Assembly: GCA_031274995.1 (NCBI GenBank)
Contig: JAISPJ010000072.1
Location: forward strand, 1 to 64,000
Length of the DNA: 64,000 nt
Direction: 5' to 3'
Source of the DNA: Azoarcus sp.
GTDB taxonomy: Bacteria > Pseudomonadota > Gammaproteobacteria > Burkholderiales > Rhodocyclaceae
Each line of letters starts with the position of its first letter. Position 1 is the stretch's first letter. Of this stretch, positions 46,784 to 56,519 are shown in pieces. The notes below the pieces were generated by a model that ran no database searches, was not told the origin of the DNA, and was given only the letters and a program-made list of their open reading frames with translations. The position numbers and the translations under genes were made by a program.

Positions 46784-46806
46784 GGTTGAACATTTAACTC
46801 GGGTAT
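46784..46806. promoter_or_regulatory. IscR-type operator candidate, site B
   Basis: GGTTGAACATTT followed by AACTCGGGTAT. Here the right half (CTCGGGTAT) fits the type 1 IscR consensus best. Start-to-start distance to site A is 37 bp, and the same orientation is kept. Confidence 0.5.
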
Positions 46807-46863
46807 TGGTCAAAGCAAAAAGTGTACAAGCTATAACAACCAGGAAGGAGTGTGGAGGAGAAA

Positions 46864-47361
46864 ATGAGACTGACAACCAAGGGCCGTTTTGCGGTGACGG
46901 CGATGATTGATCTGGCTTCGCGCCAAGATAGGGGGCCGGTGACTTTGAATGCTATTTCGGAGCGCCAGCGCATTTCCCTTTCTTATCTCGAACAGTTGTT
47001 TGGCCGCCTGCGCCGTTGCAACCTCGTGAAGAGCGTGCGCGGGCCGGGCGGCGGTTATTGTCTGGCCCGCGACATGGATGAGGTTACGGTGATGGATATC
47101 GTGCTGGCGGTCGATGAACCGATCGACGCTACCCGTTGCGGCGGGCGGGCAAACTGCAATAACGCTGCGCAGTGCATGACGCACGACCTGTGGAGCAGCC
47201 TGAACAGGCGTATGTTCGATTACTTGGGTTCGGTCACGCTCGGCTCATTGGTCGGGCGGCCTGTTTTTGTCGGTTCCTGTGTGCTTGAGGAAGGACAGGC
47301 AATGCCGCCAAACGGGGCAGGCGCAGGCACAGACCCGCGCGATTTGAGTATTTCCGCATGA
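46864..47361 (+). CDS. iscR: Fe-S cluster assembly transcriptional regulator IscR
   Basis: An Rrf2-family [2Fe-2S] regulator controlling isc. The 165-residue product has a winged helix (MRLTTKGRFAVTAMIDLA; ISLSYLEQLFGRLRR; SVRGPGGGYCLAR) and cluster ligands Cys92, Cys98, Cys104 and His107, at the same residue numbers as E. coli IscR. ATG 46864 follows GGAGGAG; a GTG at 46852 is possible. Heads iscRSUA-hscBA-fdx-iscX. Confidence 0.97.
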   Translation: MRLTTKGRFAVTAMIDLASRQDRGPVTLNAISERQRISLSYLEQLFGRLRRCNLVKSVRGPGGGYCLARDMDEVTVMDIVLAVDEPIDATRCGGRANCNNAAQCMTHDLWSSLNRRMFDYLGSVTLGSLVGRPVFVGSCVLEEGQAMPPNGAGAGTDPRDLSISA

Positions 47362-47487
47362 ATATTTTCCAGTTTGCCCCGACTGTCCGATAAACCTTGC
47401 CATTGAAACTGTGCCACGGAATTTGGTATACAGCGCACTTTCTTTTCCCCGCCACGATTTCCCCATCCAGACAGACGAGAAGCGAAA

Positions 47488-48705
47488 ATGGTGAAACTTC
47501 CAATTTACCTCGATTACTCGGCGACCACGCCGGTTGATCCGGGCGTGGTGCAGGCGATGATTCCCTGGCTTGCCGAGCGTTTCGGCAATCCCGCCAGCCG
47601 TTCCCACGCTTTTGGCTGGGAGGCGGACGCGGCGGTGGAAAAGGCGCGCGAGAATGTGGCAATGCTGGTCGGGGCAGATTCGCGCGAAATCATCTGGACT
47701 TCGGGAGCCACGGAGTCGAACAACCTGGCCATCAAGGGGGCGGCGCATTTTCATAAGGAAAAAGGCCGTCACATCATCACGCTCAAGACCGAGCACAAGG
47801 CAGTGCTCGATACCGTGCGCGAACTCGAACGTGAAGGGTTTGCGGCCACTTATCTCGGCGTGCAGGAAAGCGGTTTGATCGACCTCGGGGCCTTTCGCGC
47901 CGCGTTGCGACCGGATACCAGTGTTGTTTCGGTCATGCTGGTCAACAACGAAATTGGCGTAATCCAGCCTGTCGGGGAGATCGGGGCGATTTGCCGCGAA
48001 AAGGGCATCGTGTTCCACGTCGACGCAGCGCAGGCAACGGGCAAGGTCGAGATCGATCTTTTGAAGCTGCCCGTTGATCTGATGAGCTTTTCCGCTCACA
48101 AAACTTACGGGCCAAAGGGCATTGGTGCGCTTTTCGTACGGCGCAAACCCCGTGCGCGTCTGGAAGCCCAGATGCACGGCGGCGGACACGAACGCGGATT
48201 GCGCTCCGGGACTCTGCCGACGCATCAGATCGTCGGCATGGGTGAAGCCTTCCGTCTGGCGCGCGAAAACATGGCTTCTGAACTCCCGCGCATCCGTGCG
48301 TTGCGCGACCGGTTGTTGGCCGGTATTTCAGGTATCGAAGCGGCCTACGTGAACGGCGGTATGGCACCGGAGCATCGCGTGCCGCACAACCTCAACGTCT
48401 CCTTTGCCTATGTCGAAGGCGAATCCCTGATGATGTCCATCAAGGATATTGCGGTGTCTTCCGGCTCGGCGTGTACTTCCGCGAGCCTGGAGCCGTCTTA
48501 TGTCCTGCGTGCGCTGGGGCGCGACGACGAACTGGCCCATAGTTCCATCCGTTTTACTCTCGGGCGTTTTACCACTACCGAAGAAATCGACCACGCCATC
48601 GAGGTGCTCAGGCGCGGAGTTGCTAAACTGCGCGATCTTTCCCCGCTCTGGGAAATGGCGCAGGCGGGCATCGATCTCGATACGGTACAGTGGGCGGCTC
48701 ACTAG
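47488..48705 (+). CDS. iscS: Cysteine desulfurase IscS
   Basis: A PLP enzyme that provides sulfur from cysteine for Fe-S clusters and tRNA thiolation. The 405-residue product has [13 protein letters not shown], the PLP lysine in [16 protein letters not shown], and the catalytic mobile-loop cysteine in [21 protein letters not shown]-terminal [13 protein letters not shown] is typical. Confidence 0.97.
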   Translation: MVKLPIYLDYSATTPVDPGVVQAMIPWLAERFGNPASRSHAFGWEADAAVEKARENVAMLVGADSREIIWTSGATESNNLAIKGAAHFHKEKGRHIITLKTEHKAVLDTVRELEREGFAATYLGVQESGLIDLGAFRAALRPDTSVVSVMLVNNEIGVIQPVGEIGAICREKGIVFHVDAAQATGKVEIDLLKLPVDLMSFSAHKTYGPKGIGALFVRRKPRARLEAQMHGGGHERGLRSGTLPTHQIVGMGEAFRLARENMASELPRIRALRDRLLAGISGIEAAYVNGGMAPEHRVPHNLNVSFAYVEGESLMMSIKDIAVSSGSACTSASLEPSYVLRALGRDDELAHSSIRFTLGRFTTTEEIDHAIEVLRRGVAKLRDLSPLWEMAQAGIDLDTVQWAAH

Positions 48706-48772
48706 AACGGGAAACAGGAACATTCGGCACGACGGCCAGGCGAGAAGGCAAGGGAACAGGAGAAAGACGGAT

Positions 48773-49159
48773 ATGACCTACAGCAACAAGGTTCTGGATC
48801 ATTACGAGAACCCCCGCAATGCCGGATCGTTCGCACAGGACGAAGAGGGTGTGGCTACCGGCATGGTGGGGGCGCCTGCCTGTGGCGACGTGATGAAACT
48901 CCAGATCAAGGTCAGCAAGGATGGCATTATCGAAGATGCCCGCTTCAAGACCTATGGCTGCGGGTCGGCGATTGCCTCATCTTCGCTCGTGACCGAATGG
49001 GTCAAGGGCAAAACGCTCGATGAGGCGCTGACGATCAAAAACGCCCGGATTGCCGAAGAACTGGCCCTGCCCCCCGTCAAAATCCATTGCTCGGTGCTGG
49101 CCGAAGATGCCATTCGCGCCGCAGTGGCCGATTACAAAAAAAAGCATGGAGAAAAATAA
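48773..49159 (+). CDS. iscU: Fe-S cluster scaffold protein IscU
   Basis: The 128-residue scaffold on which [2Fe-2S] clusters are built. It has the three conserved cysteines (GAPACGDVMKLQ; TYGCGSAIASSSL; IHCSVLAEDAI), the conserved Asp (CGD) and the HscA-recognition sequence LPPVK. ATG 48773 gives exactly the E. coli length. The iscA ATG follows immediately after the stop. Confidence 0.97.
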   Translation: MTYSNKVLDHYENPRNAGSFAQDEEGVATGMVGAPACGDVMKLQIKVSKDGIIEDARFKTYGCGSAIASSSLVTEWVKGKTLDEALTIKNARIAEELALPPVKIHCSVLAEDAIRAAVADYKKKHGEK

Positions 49160-49483
49160 ATGAGCATCACCCTGACAGAACGCGCGGCCCGGCATGTCGG
49201 TAATTTCATCGACAAACGCGGCAAGGGGTTTGGCATCCGCCTGGGCGTCAAAACTTCCGGCTGTTCCGGCATGGCCTACAAGCTCGAATTCGTCGACCAG
49301 GCGCTCGATGACGATCTTGTTTTCGACAGCCACGGCGTCAAAGTCGTGATCGACCGGAAAAGCCTCGCCTACCTGAACGGCACCGAACTCGATTACGTGC
49401 GCGAAGGGCTGAACGAGGGCTTCAAATTCAATAACCCCAACGCCAAAAACCAATGCGGTTGTGGCGAGAGCTTCAACGTGTAA
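49160..49483 (+). CDS. iscA: A-type Fe-S carrier protein IscA
   Basis: A 107-residue A-type carrier. Conserved cysteines occur in [14 protein letters not shown] and the C-terminal NQCGCGESF motif. [16 protein letters not shown] is a standard N-terminus. It abuts iscU with no gap. Confidence 0.97.
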   Translation: MSITLTERAARHVGNFIDKRGKGFGIRLGVKTSGCSGMAYKLEFVDQALDDDLVFDSHGVKVVIDRKSLAYLNGTELDYVREGLNEGFKFNNPNAKNQCGCGESFNV

Positions 49484-49531
49484 CAGAAGAACGGCTTTTT
49501 CATCGTCACATTGCCGCGTTGCCTCCCGCCC

Positions 49532-50071
49532 ATGAGCGTTGATCTGTCTCTCGACTACTTTGCCTTGTTCGGCCTGCCGTACCGGTTCAGGCTCGACGAA
49601 GAGGCGCTTGACCGCGCCTGGCACGCTCTGCAGGCCGAAGTTCACCCTGATCGTCATGCCCATCTGCCCGACAGCGGACAGCGTGGCGCGATTGCTGGTG
49701 CATTGCGGGTCAACGAAGCCTACGCCGTGCTCAAAAAACCGGTTACGCGAGCCAGATGCCTGCTCGAATTGGCCGGGGTAAGCCAGGATGCCGTCAACGC
49801 AAGGGTGCCGTCTCCCGAATGCTTGTTCGAGCAACTAGAATGGCGCGAGGCGGTGGAAGAAGCACGCAAGGCCAATGACATTGACGCGCTGGAGCAATTT
49901 GCGTTGCGTCTGCAGATCCAGACAGACGGGATCATTACGTATCTGGCGGAACAACTCGACGGCCGACGTGACCTCGAAGGCGCTGCCGATACCGTGCAGC
50001 GACTGACATTTATCGACAAACTCCGCCTTGAAATCGACAACGCCTTGGCGGCGTTTGACAACTACAACTGA
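49532..50071 (+). CDS. hscB: Fe-S co-chaperone HscB
   Basis: A J-domain protein that delivers IscU to HscA. The 179-residue product has [16 protein letters not shown], the HPD motif in VHPDRHAHL, and a C-terminal three-helix bundle that binds IscU. ATG 49532 ([10 protein letters not shown]) is chosen over 49511. It lies 48 bp after iscA. Confidence 0.94.
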   Translation: MSVDLSLDYFALFGLPYRFRLDEEALDRAWHALQAEVHPDRHAHLPDSGQRGAIAGALRVNEAYAVLKKPVTRARCLLELAGVSQDAVNARVPSPECLFEQLEWREAVEEARKANDIDALEQFALRLQIQTDGIITYLAEQLDGRRDLEGAADTVQRLTFIDKLRLEIDNALAAFDNYN

Positions 50072-50103
50072 TTGATACTCCCCCGCATGGGCGAAGGGAA
50101 AAC

Positions 50104-51963
50104 ATGGCCCTGTTGCAGATTGCCGAACCAGGTCAGTCCGCTATGCCGCACAAACACCGGTTGGCGGTGGGCATTGACCTCGGCACAACCAACTCGCTGG
50201 TCGCCACGGTCAGGAATGGCATTGCCGTCTGCCTGACCGACGAACAGGGCCGTGCGCTCTTGCCTTCGCTCGTCCACTACCGGGACAACGACATCGAACT
50301 CGGATTCGACGCCATGAATGCGCGTGTATCCGACCCCCGGAACACCATCGTTTCCGTTAAACGCTTCATGGGGCGTGGCCTTGCCGATGTGGCCCACATC
50401 GAAGCCATGCCCTACATATTTGAAGAAACACCCGGCATGTTGCGGTTGCGCACCGCGCAAGGCAGCAAAAGCCCCGTGGAAATTTCCGCCGAGATCCTGC
50501 GTGTCCTGCGGAAACGGGCTGAAGCGAGCCTGGGCGGCGAACTGACCGGTGCCGTCGTCACTGTTCCCGCCTATTTCGACGATGCCCAGCGCCAAGCCAC
50601 ACGGGATGCCGCGCGCTTGGCCGGGCTTCATGTCCTGCGCCTGCTCAACGAGCCCACGGCGGCGGCAGTGGCCTACGGGCTGGACAACACCTCCGAAGGC
50701 GTCTACGCGGTCTTTGATCTGGGCGGCGGGACTTTCGACCTTTCCATTCTTAAACTCACACGTGGCGTATTTGAAGTGCTTGCCACCAACGGCGACACCG
50801 CCTTGGGCGGCGACGACTTCGATCACCGCCTGTACTGTTGGGCGCTCGATCATGCCCGCATCGCCCCGCCTTCCGCCGAAGATGCCCGCCGCCTGCAAAT
50901 GGCCGCGCGTGCGGTCAAGGAACTGCTTACCGTCAGCGAGGAAGCCCCGTTCCGTCTTCGGCTCGATTCCGGGGAGGAAGTCGACCTTACCGTGACCCGT
51001 ACCGACTTTTTCGAAATGACGCGCCCGCTCGTCCAGAAAACCCTTGTCCCGGTCAAGCGTGCGCTACGCGACGCCGGTCTTTCCCCCCGTGATGTCAAAG
51101 GCGTTGTCATGGTTGGCGGAGCCACGCGAATGCCGCACATCCAGCGCACCGTGGCCGAATACTTCGGACAGGAACCCCTGACCAACCTCGACCCCGACAA
51201 GGTCGTTGCCCTCGGTGCGGCCATGCAGGCCAACGCGCTTGCGGGAAACCGCCGGGAAGACGATCAATGGCTGTTGCTCGACGTGATCCCGCTTTCCCTT
51301 GGACTGGAAACGATGGGCGGGCTATCCGAGAAAATCATCCCGCGCAACGCGACCCTGCCCGTGGCGAGGGCGCAGGAATTCACCACCTTCAAGGACGGGC
51401 AGACGGCCATGTCCTTCCATATCGTGCAGGGAGAGCGGGAACTCGTCTCCGATTGCCGCTCGCTTGCCCGGTTCGAATTGCGCGGCATTCCGCCGATGGC
51501 GGCAGGCGCGGCCCGTATCCGCGTCACCTTTCAGGTCGATGCCGATGGCCTGCTGTCCGTCTCCGCGCTTGAGACCAGTACCGGCGTAGAAGCGAGCATC
51601 CACGTCAAGCCTTCCTACGGCCTGACCGACGACGAAATTGCTGCCATGCTGCGTTCCGGCCTGGAAAACGCTGATGGCGACCAGGCCGCCCGCGCCTTGC
51701 GTGAACAGCGGGTCGAAGCCGAGCGCATCCTCGAAGCCTGCACCCAGGCGCTTGCCGCCGATGGCGATCTGCTCGACGAAGCGGAACGCACCGCCATCGA
51801 CGCCCTCATCGCACGCCTGCGCAAACTCACCGCCGGACACGATGCCGCTACCCTCTCCGAAGGCGTCAATACGCTTTCCCGTGCGACCGAAGATTTTGCC
51901 GCACGGCGCATGAACCGCACCCTTCGCTCTGCCCTGACCGGGCACAACATCGACGAACTCTGA
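50104..51963 (+). CDS. hscA: Fe-S specialised Hsp70 chaperone HscA
   Basis: An Hsp70-family ATPase that promotes cluster transfer from IscU. The 619-residue product has the Hsp70 signatures [26 protein letters not shown] and [14 protein letters not shown], then the substrate-binding domain ([14 protein letters not shown]) and lid. It lacks the long acidic DnaK tail, as expected. Confidence 0.96.
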   Translation: MALLQIAEPGQSAMPHKHRLAVGIDLGTTNSLVATVRNGIAVCLTDEQGRALLPSLVHYRDNDIELGFDAMNARVSDPRNTIVSVKRFMGRGLADVAHIEAMPYIFEETPGMLRLRTAQGSKSPVEISAEILRVLRKRAEASLGGELTGAVVTVPAYFDDAQRQATRDAARLAGLHVLRLLNEPTAAAVAYGLDNTSEGVYAVFDLGGGTFDLSILKLTRGVFEVLATNGDTALGGDDFDHRLYCWALDHARIAPPSAEDARRLQMAARAVKELLTVSEEAPFRLRLDSGEEVDLTVTRTDFFEMTRPLVQKTLVPVKRALRDAGLSPRDVKGVVMVGGATRMPHIQRTVAEYFGQEPLTNLDPDKVVALGAAMQANALAGNRREDDQWLLLDVIPLSLGLETMGGLSEKIIPRNATLPVARAQEFTTFKDGQTAMSFHIVQGERELVSDCRSLARFELRGIPPMAAGAARIRVTFQVDADGLLSVSALETSTGVEASIHVKPSYGLTDDEIAAMLRSGLENADGDQAARALREQRVEAERILEACTQALAADGDLLDEAERTAIDALIARLRKLTAGHDAATLSEGVNTLSRATEDFAARRMNRTLRSALTGHNIDEL

Positions 51964-51973
51964 AACCTGTGCC

Positions 51974-52318
51974 ATGACCCGAATCATCATTTTGCCCCAT
52001 GCCGAGTACTGCCCGGACGGCACGGTCATTGAAGCCGAAGCGGGACAAACCCTCTGTGACGCGCTGCTTGCCGGAGGCATCGAAATCGAACACGCCTGCG
52101 ATCAATCCTGCGCCTGTACCACCTGTCATGTCATCGTGCTCGAAGGCTATGAGGCGCTGGAAGATGCGACGGATGACGAAGAAGACATGCTTGACCGTGC
52201 ATGGGGGCTTACCCCGCGCTCAAGGCTGTCCTGCCAGGTCATCGTCGGCGCGGCCCCGTTGACGGTGGAAATACCGCGTTACACGATCAACCTTGCACGC
52301 GAGGAGAAGCACGGATGA
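51974..52318 (+). CDS. fdx: Isc-type [2Fe-2S] ferredoxin
   Basis: A 114-residue adrenodoxin-type ferredoxin that supplies electrons for cluster assembly. Cluster ligands are in HACDQSCACTTCHV and SRLSCQVIV. GYEALEDATDDEEDMLDRAW is the typical acidic helix. The stop overlaps the iscX ATG (ATGA). Confidence 0.96.
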   Translation: MTRIIILPHAEYCPDGTVIEAEAGQTLCDALLAGGIEIEHACDQSCACTTCHVIVLEGYEALEDATDDEEDMLDRAWGLTPRSRLSCQVIVGAAPLTVEIPRYTINLAREEKHG

Positions 52319-52515
52319 ATCTGAAATGGACGGACGTTCAAAAAATTGCCGCGCGGCTGCTTGAAACCTGCCCTGAAACCGACCCTGTGCACATCAACTT
52401 CGTCGACCTCATGAACCGGGTGAAGGCGCTACCCGAATTCAACGACGACCCCGCCCGCTGCGGCGAGCGCATCCTCGAAGCTATTCAGCAGGCGTGGATT
52501 GACGAAGCGGACTGA
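52315..52515 (+). CDS. iscX: IscX (YfhJ) Fe-S assembly modulator
   Basis: A 66-residue acidic protein: MNLKWTDVQKIAARLLETCP, HINFVDLMNRVKALPEF and the C-terminal EAIQQAWIDEAD match IscX exactly in pattern and length. It binds IscS and tunes desulfurase activity. Last gene of the isc operon. Confidence 0.95.
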   Translation: MNLKWTDVQKIAARLLETCPETDPVHINFVDLMNRVKALPEFNDDPARCGERILEAIQQAWIDEAD

Positions 52516-52564
52516 ATATAGCCGGACTCCTGTTCTTCTATTCCCGAAACAGCATGCGCGCCCC

Positions 52565-54265
52565 ATGTTCAACCTGTCCCTGCAACGCTTTCGCCCAAGC
52601 CTGATCGACGCCCTCAAGGCTTATGATCGCGCCCGTTTTGCGCAGGATCTGGGCGCGGGCCTGACGGTCGCGGTGGTGGCCTTGCCACTGGCGATGGCGT
52701 TTGCCATTGCCAGCGGCCTCAAGCCCGAAGCTGGGTTGTTCACTGCCATCATCGCCGGTTTTCTGATTTCCGCGCTGGGCGGCAGCCGAGTGCAGATCGG
52801 CGGGCCTGCGGGGGCATTCATCGTCATCGTCTATGGCATCGTGCAACGCTACGGCGTGGATGGTCTCATCATCGCCACGGCGCTTGCCGGCGTGCTGCTG
52901 TTCGTGATGGGCCTGTTCAAGCTGGGCACGCTGATACGCTTCATTCCGATCGCCGTCATCATCGGTTTTACCAACGGCATCGCGGTACTGATCGGCCTGT
53001 CGCAGATCAAGGATTTTTTCGGTCTGACCATCCCCGATATGCCCGCTGATTTCTTCGGCATCATGTCCGCCATCGGGCATCATCTGGATACGTTCAACCC
53101 GTGGGCCTTGGTCGTCGCTTTGGGGTCGCTGGCGCTCATCATCGGCTGGCAATTCTGGTTGCCGCGCCAACCGGCACGCTGGGCCGCGTGGTTGCGCAAA
53201 GCGCCGCCGTCCATCGCGGCCCTGATTTTCGCCACCTTCATCGTCTGGCTGTTCAATCTGCCTGTCGAAACGCTGGGTACGCGCTTTGGCGGCGTGCCCG
53301 CCGCGCTGCCCGCCTTCACGCCGCCGCGTTTCGATTGGGAAAGCATGCGCCAGTTGCTGATGCCCGCGGTCACGCTGGCGGTGTTGTGCGCCATTGAATC
53401 GCTGCTCTGCGCCCGCGCCGCCGACACCGCCACCGGCACGCGCCATGACCCCAATCAGGAACTGATGGCGCAAGGCATCGCCAACTTTTTCACTCCCTTC
53501 TTCGGCGGCATGCCCGCCACCGGCACCATCGCCCGCACATTCACCAACGTCAAGAGTGGCGCGACCAGTCCCATTGCCGGCATGGCGCACGCGCTCGCGC
53601 TGCTGCTGGTGATGCTGGTGGCCGCACCGCTGGCCTCGTCGATCCCGCTGGCGGCGCTGGCGGCCATCCTGATGTTTGTCGCCTGGAACATGGGGGAATG
53701 GCACGAATTCGCGCGCCTGAAAACTTACCGCCTGCCTTACCGCATCACGCTGTTGACGGTATTCCTGCTCACCGTCATTGTCGATTTGACGGTCGCCGTC
53801 GAGTTCGGCATTTTTGCCGCCTGTTTCACCTTCATCTACCGCGTCTCCAGCCTCTCTCGCGCCGAACGGATTACCGCCGCAACGGTCGACGAATTGCGCG
53901 GACTGGATGAAGACGTGCACGTCTGGCGGCTCTACGGCGTGATTTTTTTCGGCGCCACCAAGCTCATCGAGGCGCGAGAAGCCGACTTGCCCCGGCGTGC
54001 GCTGGTGCTCGATTTCAAGAACGTGATCTACGTCGATTCCACCGGCATCGAGGTGCTGGAAAATCTGCTCGCCACCTGCCGCAAACGGGGCGTGCGCCTG
54101 ATCGCTGTCGGCCTCATCAACCAGCCGCGCGACATCGCCCACCGCACCGGCTTGCTGGAAAGCCTGCAAACCGACGCCATGCCCGGACTACACGACGCAA
54201 TCTCAGCGGCAGCAGCGCATGCTGCGGGTGACAGAAATTCCGGTGGGCAACGCGAGGAAAAGTGA
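52565..54265 (+). CDS. SulP family anion transporter with STAS domain
   Basis: A 566-residue inner-membrane transporter. N-terminal membrane domain with the SulP segments GLTVAVVALPLAMAFAIASG, GGSRVQIGGPAGAFIVI and NFFTPFFGGMPATGTIART, and a C-terminal STAS domain (LVLDFKNVIYVDSTGIEVLE). Substrate could be sulfate, bicarbonate or dicarboxylates. Placed 49 bp after iscX but probably separate. The downstream gap 54266-54394 holds nothing notable. Confidence 0.92.
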   Translation: MFNLSLQRFRPSLIDALKAYDRARFAQDLGAGLTVAVVALPLAMAFAIASGLKPEAGLFTAIIAGFLISALGGSRVQIGGPAGAFIVIVYGIVQRYGVDGLIIATALAGVLLFVMGLFKLGTLIRFIPIAVIIGFTNGIAVLIGLSQIKDFFGLTIPDMPADFFGIMSAIGHHLDTFNPWALVVALGSLALIIGWQFWLPRQPARWAAWLRKAPPSIAALIFATFIVWLFNLPVETLGTRFGGVPAALPAFTPPRFDWESMRQLLMPAVTLAVLCAIESLLCARAADTATGTRHDPNQELMAQGIANFFTPFFGGMPATGTIARTFTNVKSGATSPIAGMAHALALLLVMLVAAPLASSIPLAALAAILMFVAWNMGEWHEFARLKTYRLPYRITLLTVFLLTVIVDLTVAVEFGIFAACFTFIYRVSSLSRAERITAATVDELRGLDEDVHVWRLYGVIFFGATKLIEAREADLPRRALVLDFKNVIYVDSTGIEVLENLLATCRKRGVRLIAVGLINQPRDIAHRTGLLESLQTDAMPGLHDAISAAAAHAAGDRNSGGQREEK

Positions 54266-54394
54266 TAAAGCGGCGAACATCGGCTGTGCTGGCGGTTGTC
54301 TGCCGTATAGGGCGAAATCCGCCCGCTTCATACTGGACAGGATCAAACAAAAAAACGCATCCAGGTGCCGAGGTCAGAATTTTGTGGCTACAGG

Positions 54395-55024
54395 TTATTC
54401 TTCGTGATCCGAAGCGGGTTCAGATTGCTTGCGCTGGCCTATTTTTCCTTCTGTTCCGTCCAGCAGGCGGCGAATATTGGCGGCATGGCGCCAGGCCAGA
54501 ATCATGCTGATGGCCAGCACGATCAGCGTGATTGCCACGTTGCCGGAAATGAAACCGGTGACGATCGGCGCAACGAGCGCCGCCATAAGCGCGGCTGCGG
54601 ACGAATAACGGCTGATGAGGGCGACCAGGAGCCAGGCGACGAGGCTGGCGACCGCAATGCGGAGGTCAAGTCCTGCAATGACGCCAAGCGCGGTAGCGAC
54701 CCCTTTGCCGCCCCTGAAACGCAGGAAGATGCTGAACACATGGCCGATGAAAGCTGCCAGACCGGCGAGCGCGGCGGTACGGGCATCGAAACTGAGCACC
54801 CCTGCAACCCATACCACCAACCAGCCTTTCAGGCAGTCTCCCGCCAGCGTCAGCGTGGCGGCTGTCTTGTTGCCGCTACGTAGCACGTTGGTGGCTCCGG
54901 GGTTTCCGGAACCGTAACTGCGTGGATCGTTGAGTCCGAATATGCGGCTTGAAACAATGGCGAAAGGTATGGAGCCGACGAAATAGGCTCCGATGAGTAG
55001 CAGTACAAAGAGGATGAAGTCCAT
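54395..55024 (-). CDS. plsY: Glycerol-3-phosphate acyltransferase PlsY
   Basis: PlsY acylates glycerol-3-phosphate from acyl-phosphate in phospholipid synthesis. The 209-residue, five-helix protein shows the three conserved loops: GSIPFAIVSSRIFGL followed by GSGNPGATNVLRSG, GDCLKGWLVVW, and GHVFSIFLRFRGGKGVAT. Divergent from folB. Confidence 0.96.
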   Translation of the reverse strand: MDFILFVLLLIGAYFVGSIPFAIVSSRIFGLNDPRSYGSGNPGATNVLRSGNKTAATLTLAGDCLKGWLVVWVAGVLSFDARTAALAGLAAFIGHVFSIFLRFRGGKGVATALGVIAGLDLRIAVASLVAWLLVALISRYSSAAALMAALVAPIVTGFISGNVAITLIVLAISMILAWRHAANIRRLLDGTEGKIGQRKQSEPASDHEE

Positions 55025-55110
55025 TGCTTCTCCGTGAGTTGCGCACGCCGTGGTGTGGCCGGTTAGAATCGTGGTGATTTACAATTCTCGATTCTCTATT
55101 GATAACTGTG

Positions 55111-55488
55111 ATGAATTCTATCTTTATCGAGGGGTTCCGTGTTGATGTCCAAGTCGGGATATATTCCCGTGAACGCGTCGCGCCCCAAGCCGTAGAACTC
55201 GATCTGAACTTTGGTATTCCTGAGGGTGTCGCCGTTCATGATGATATCGCCCGCAGCATTGATTATGCGAAAGTAATCGATGTCATTCGTGCAGAGCTTG
55301 CGCAACGGCATTTCAATCTAATTGAAACTTTAGGGGAATTTGTTGCCGACCTGTTATGTGTGCGGTTTTTCACACCTTGGGTCAGAGTATGGGTTTCAAA
55401 ACCTGGAGCAGTTAAAGGGGTGCGCAGGGTTGGCGCACATATACAGCGCGGTAAACAAGACTCCATTACCACTGCAATGCCTGGTTAG
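55111..55488 (+). CDS. folB: Dihydroneopterin aldolase FolB
   Basis: FolB cleaves dihydroneopterin in folate synthesis. The 125-residue product has FIEGFRVDVQVGIYSRER, the conserved DYAKV, the catalytic-region ETLGEFVADLL and a C-terminal VWVSKPGAVKGVRRVG. ATG 55111 is preferred over an in-frame start at 55099. Divergent from plsY, as in many betaproteobacteria. Confidence 0.93.
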   Translation: MNSIFIEGFRVDVQVGIYSRERVAPQAVELDLNFGIPEGVAVHDDIARSIDYAKVIDVIRAELAQRHFNLIETLGEFVADLLCVRFFTPWVRVWVSKPGAVKGVRRVGAHIQRGKQDSITTAMPG

Positions 55489-55590
55489 GAGCCGGGCTGG
55501 AGCAGAAACCGTGGCAAGGTGAAAACTTGAAATACAAGAAAGCGAACAAGCCAGGTTCCAATTGTAAAGACTGTGCTTTTGATACTGCCA

Positions 55591-55626
55591 ACAAAAAATT
55601 AGCGACAGACATTCGTGTCTGTCGCT
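55591..55626 (-). terminator. Rho-independent terminator of the H-NS-family gene
   Basis: AGCGACAGACA (55601-55611) and TGTCTGTCGCT (55616-55626): a perfect 11-bp stem with TTCG loop, followed on the minus strand by AATTTTTTGT. It sits 128 bp beyond the H-NS stop; no other gene is seen in 55489-55754. Confidence 0.88.
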
Positions 55627-55754
55627 CTTGTATATCCAGCCCGCATTTTCCGAGAAACATTCAATGAAACCCTACCTTAAAGGGCAGAGTTCCAAACTGA
55701 AGCGACCCCATAATAAACAGAGATAGAGGGGATTGTGCCCGGCATGTCTCGCGT

Positions 55755-56081
55755 TCAGGCCGCGAGCTTGTCCAGCGTGCCACCATTGGCGAGGTAATCA
55801 ATTACCCAGCCCGGTTTGCGGCCATGCCCCGTCCAGCCTTGGGAGGGATTGACAGGATTGCGGTACTTGATTGCTGCGCCGGAGCGGGAAACCGCCTGAA
55901 CTTCATCCGAACTGCCTGCGACAGCGAGCAGTTCATTGAGTGACAGACCTTGGTCGGCAGCCAGTTTTTGCACACGCTTGACCAAGCGCTGGGTGCCAGC
56001 AGCGCGCCGACGGATTTCCACCTCGATTTGAGCTCGTAAAGTGCGCAGTTCGGGCAGAGGCATGGTTTCGAGATCGATCAT
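55755..56081 (-). CDS. H-NS family nucleoid-associated protein
   Basis: A 108-residue protein with an N-terminal oligomerisation helix (LPELRTLRAQIEVEIRRRA) and a C-terminal DNA-binding domain containing YRNPVNPSQGWTGHGRKPGW, the H-NS signature whose TGHGRKP loop enters AT-rich minor grooves. Proteins of this family silence horizontally acquired AT-rich DNA; the low-GC genes in this window are plausible targets (inference). Confidence 0.92.
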   Translation of the reverse strand: MIDLETMPLPELRTLRAQIEVEIRRRAAGTQRLVKRVQKLAADQGLSLNELLAVAGSSDEVQAVSRSGAAIKYRNPVNPSQGWTGHGRKPGWVIDYLANGGTLDKLAA

Positions 56082-56519
56082 TTTGTACTCCGTAAGTTCC
56101 GAGAAATAACGTTACATGTCAAAGAAAAACGCCGCGCAAATGGCGTTACGGACATACTACAGATGTTGTGCTCTACGCTCCAAGTTACGTGAACACAACA
56201 GTCCAACAGGAAAGCAGTACGCTTGAGCTTGGCATTTTACCAGTGTTGATTCGCAAAAGCAAAACTTTTTTATATTTTTTATGTAATCCATGGCCTGAGA
56301 TTATCCAGTGGTTGAGGGTAAAGGAAAGATGTTTGGCAGCATTGGTTTGCGCACTGAACACGTATTGAGTGCAATTCTTGCCATTTATGGCGGGCTGAAG
56401 CAAGGCGGGCTTTATATGGAGTTTGAGCGTTTCCTTTAACCGTATCGAGAAATCCTCCTCTTTTCATGGCGTTGTCAGGGAAAAACAAAAAAATGGAGTT
56501 CTGTGATATCTGCTTTATC
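56082..56519. other. AT-rich spacer upstream of the H-NS-family gene
   Basis: A 438-bp region holding the H-NS gene promoter and the second dispersed repeat (56355-56450). Short ORFs on both strands look non-coding. Confidence 0.55.
56355..56450. repeat. Dispersed ~90-bp repeat, copy 2
   Basis: Shares TGAACACG, CCATTTATGGCGGG and TTTAACCGTATC with 42295-42384 in the same order and with similar spacing; the middle differs. It lies downstream of xerD. Confidence 0.55.

Noticed and set aside
52538..54169. A 543-codon reverse-strand ORF
   Set aside because: Antisense to the SulP gene, extremely rich in Asp/Gly/Arg/Gln, an artefact of GC-rich codon use.
56185..56403. A 72-codon reverse ORF between the H-NS-family gene and xerD
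   Set aside because: It overlaps the dispersed repeat, lacks a ribosome-binding site and has no family resemblance.
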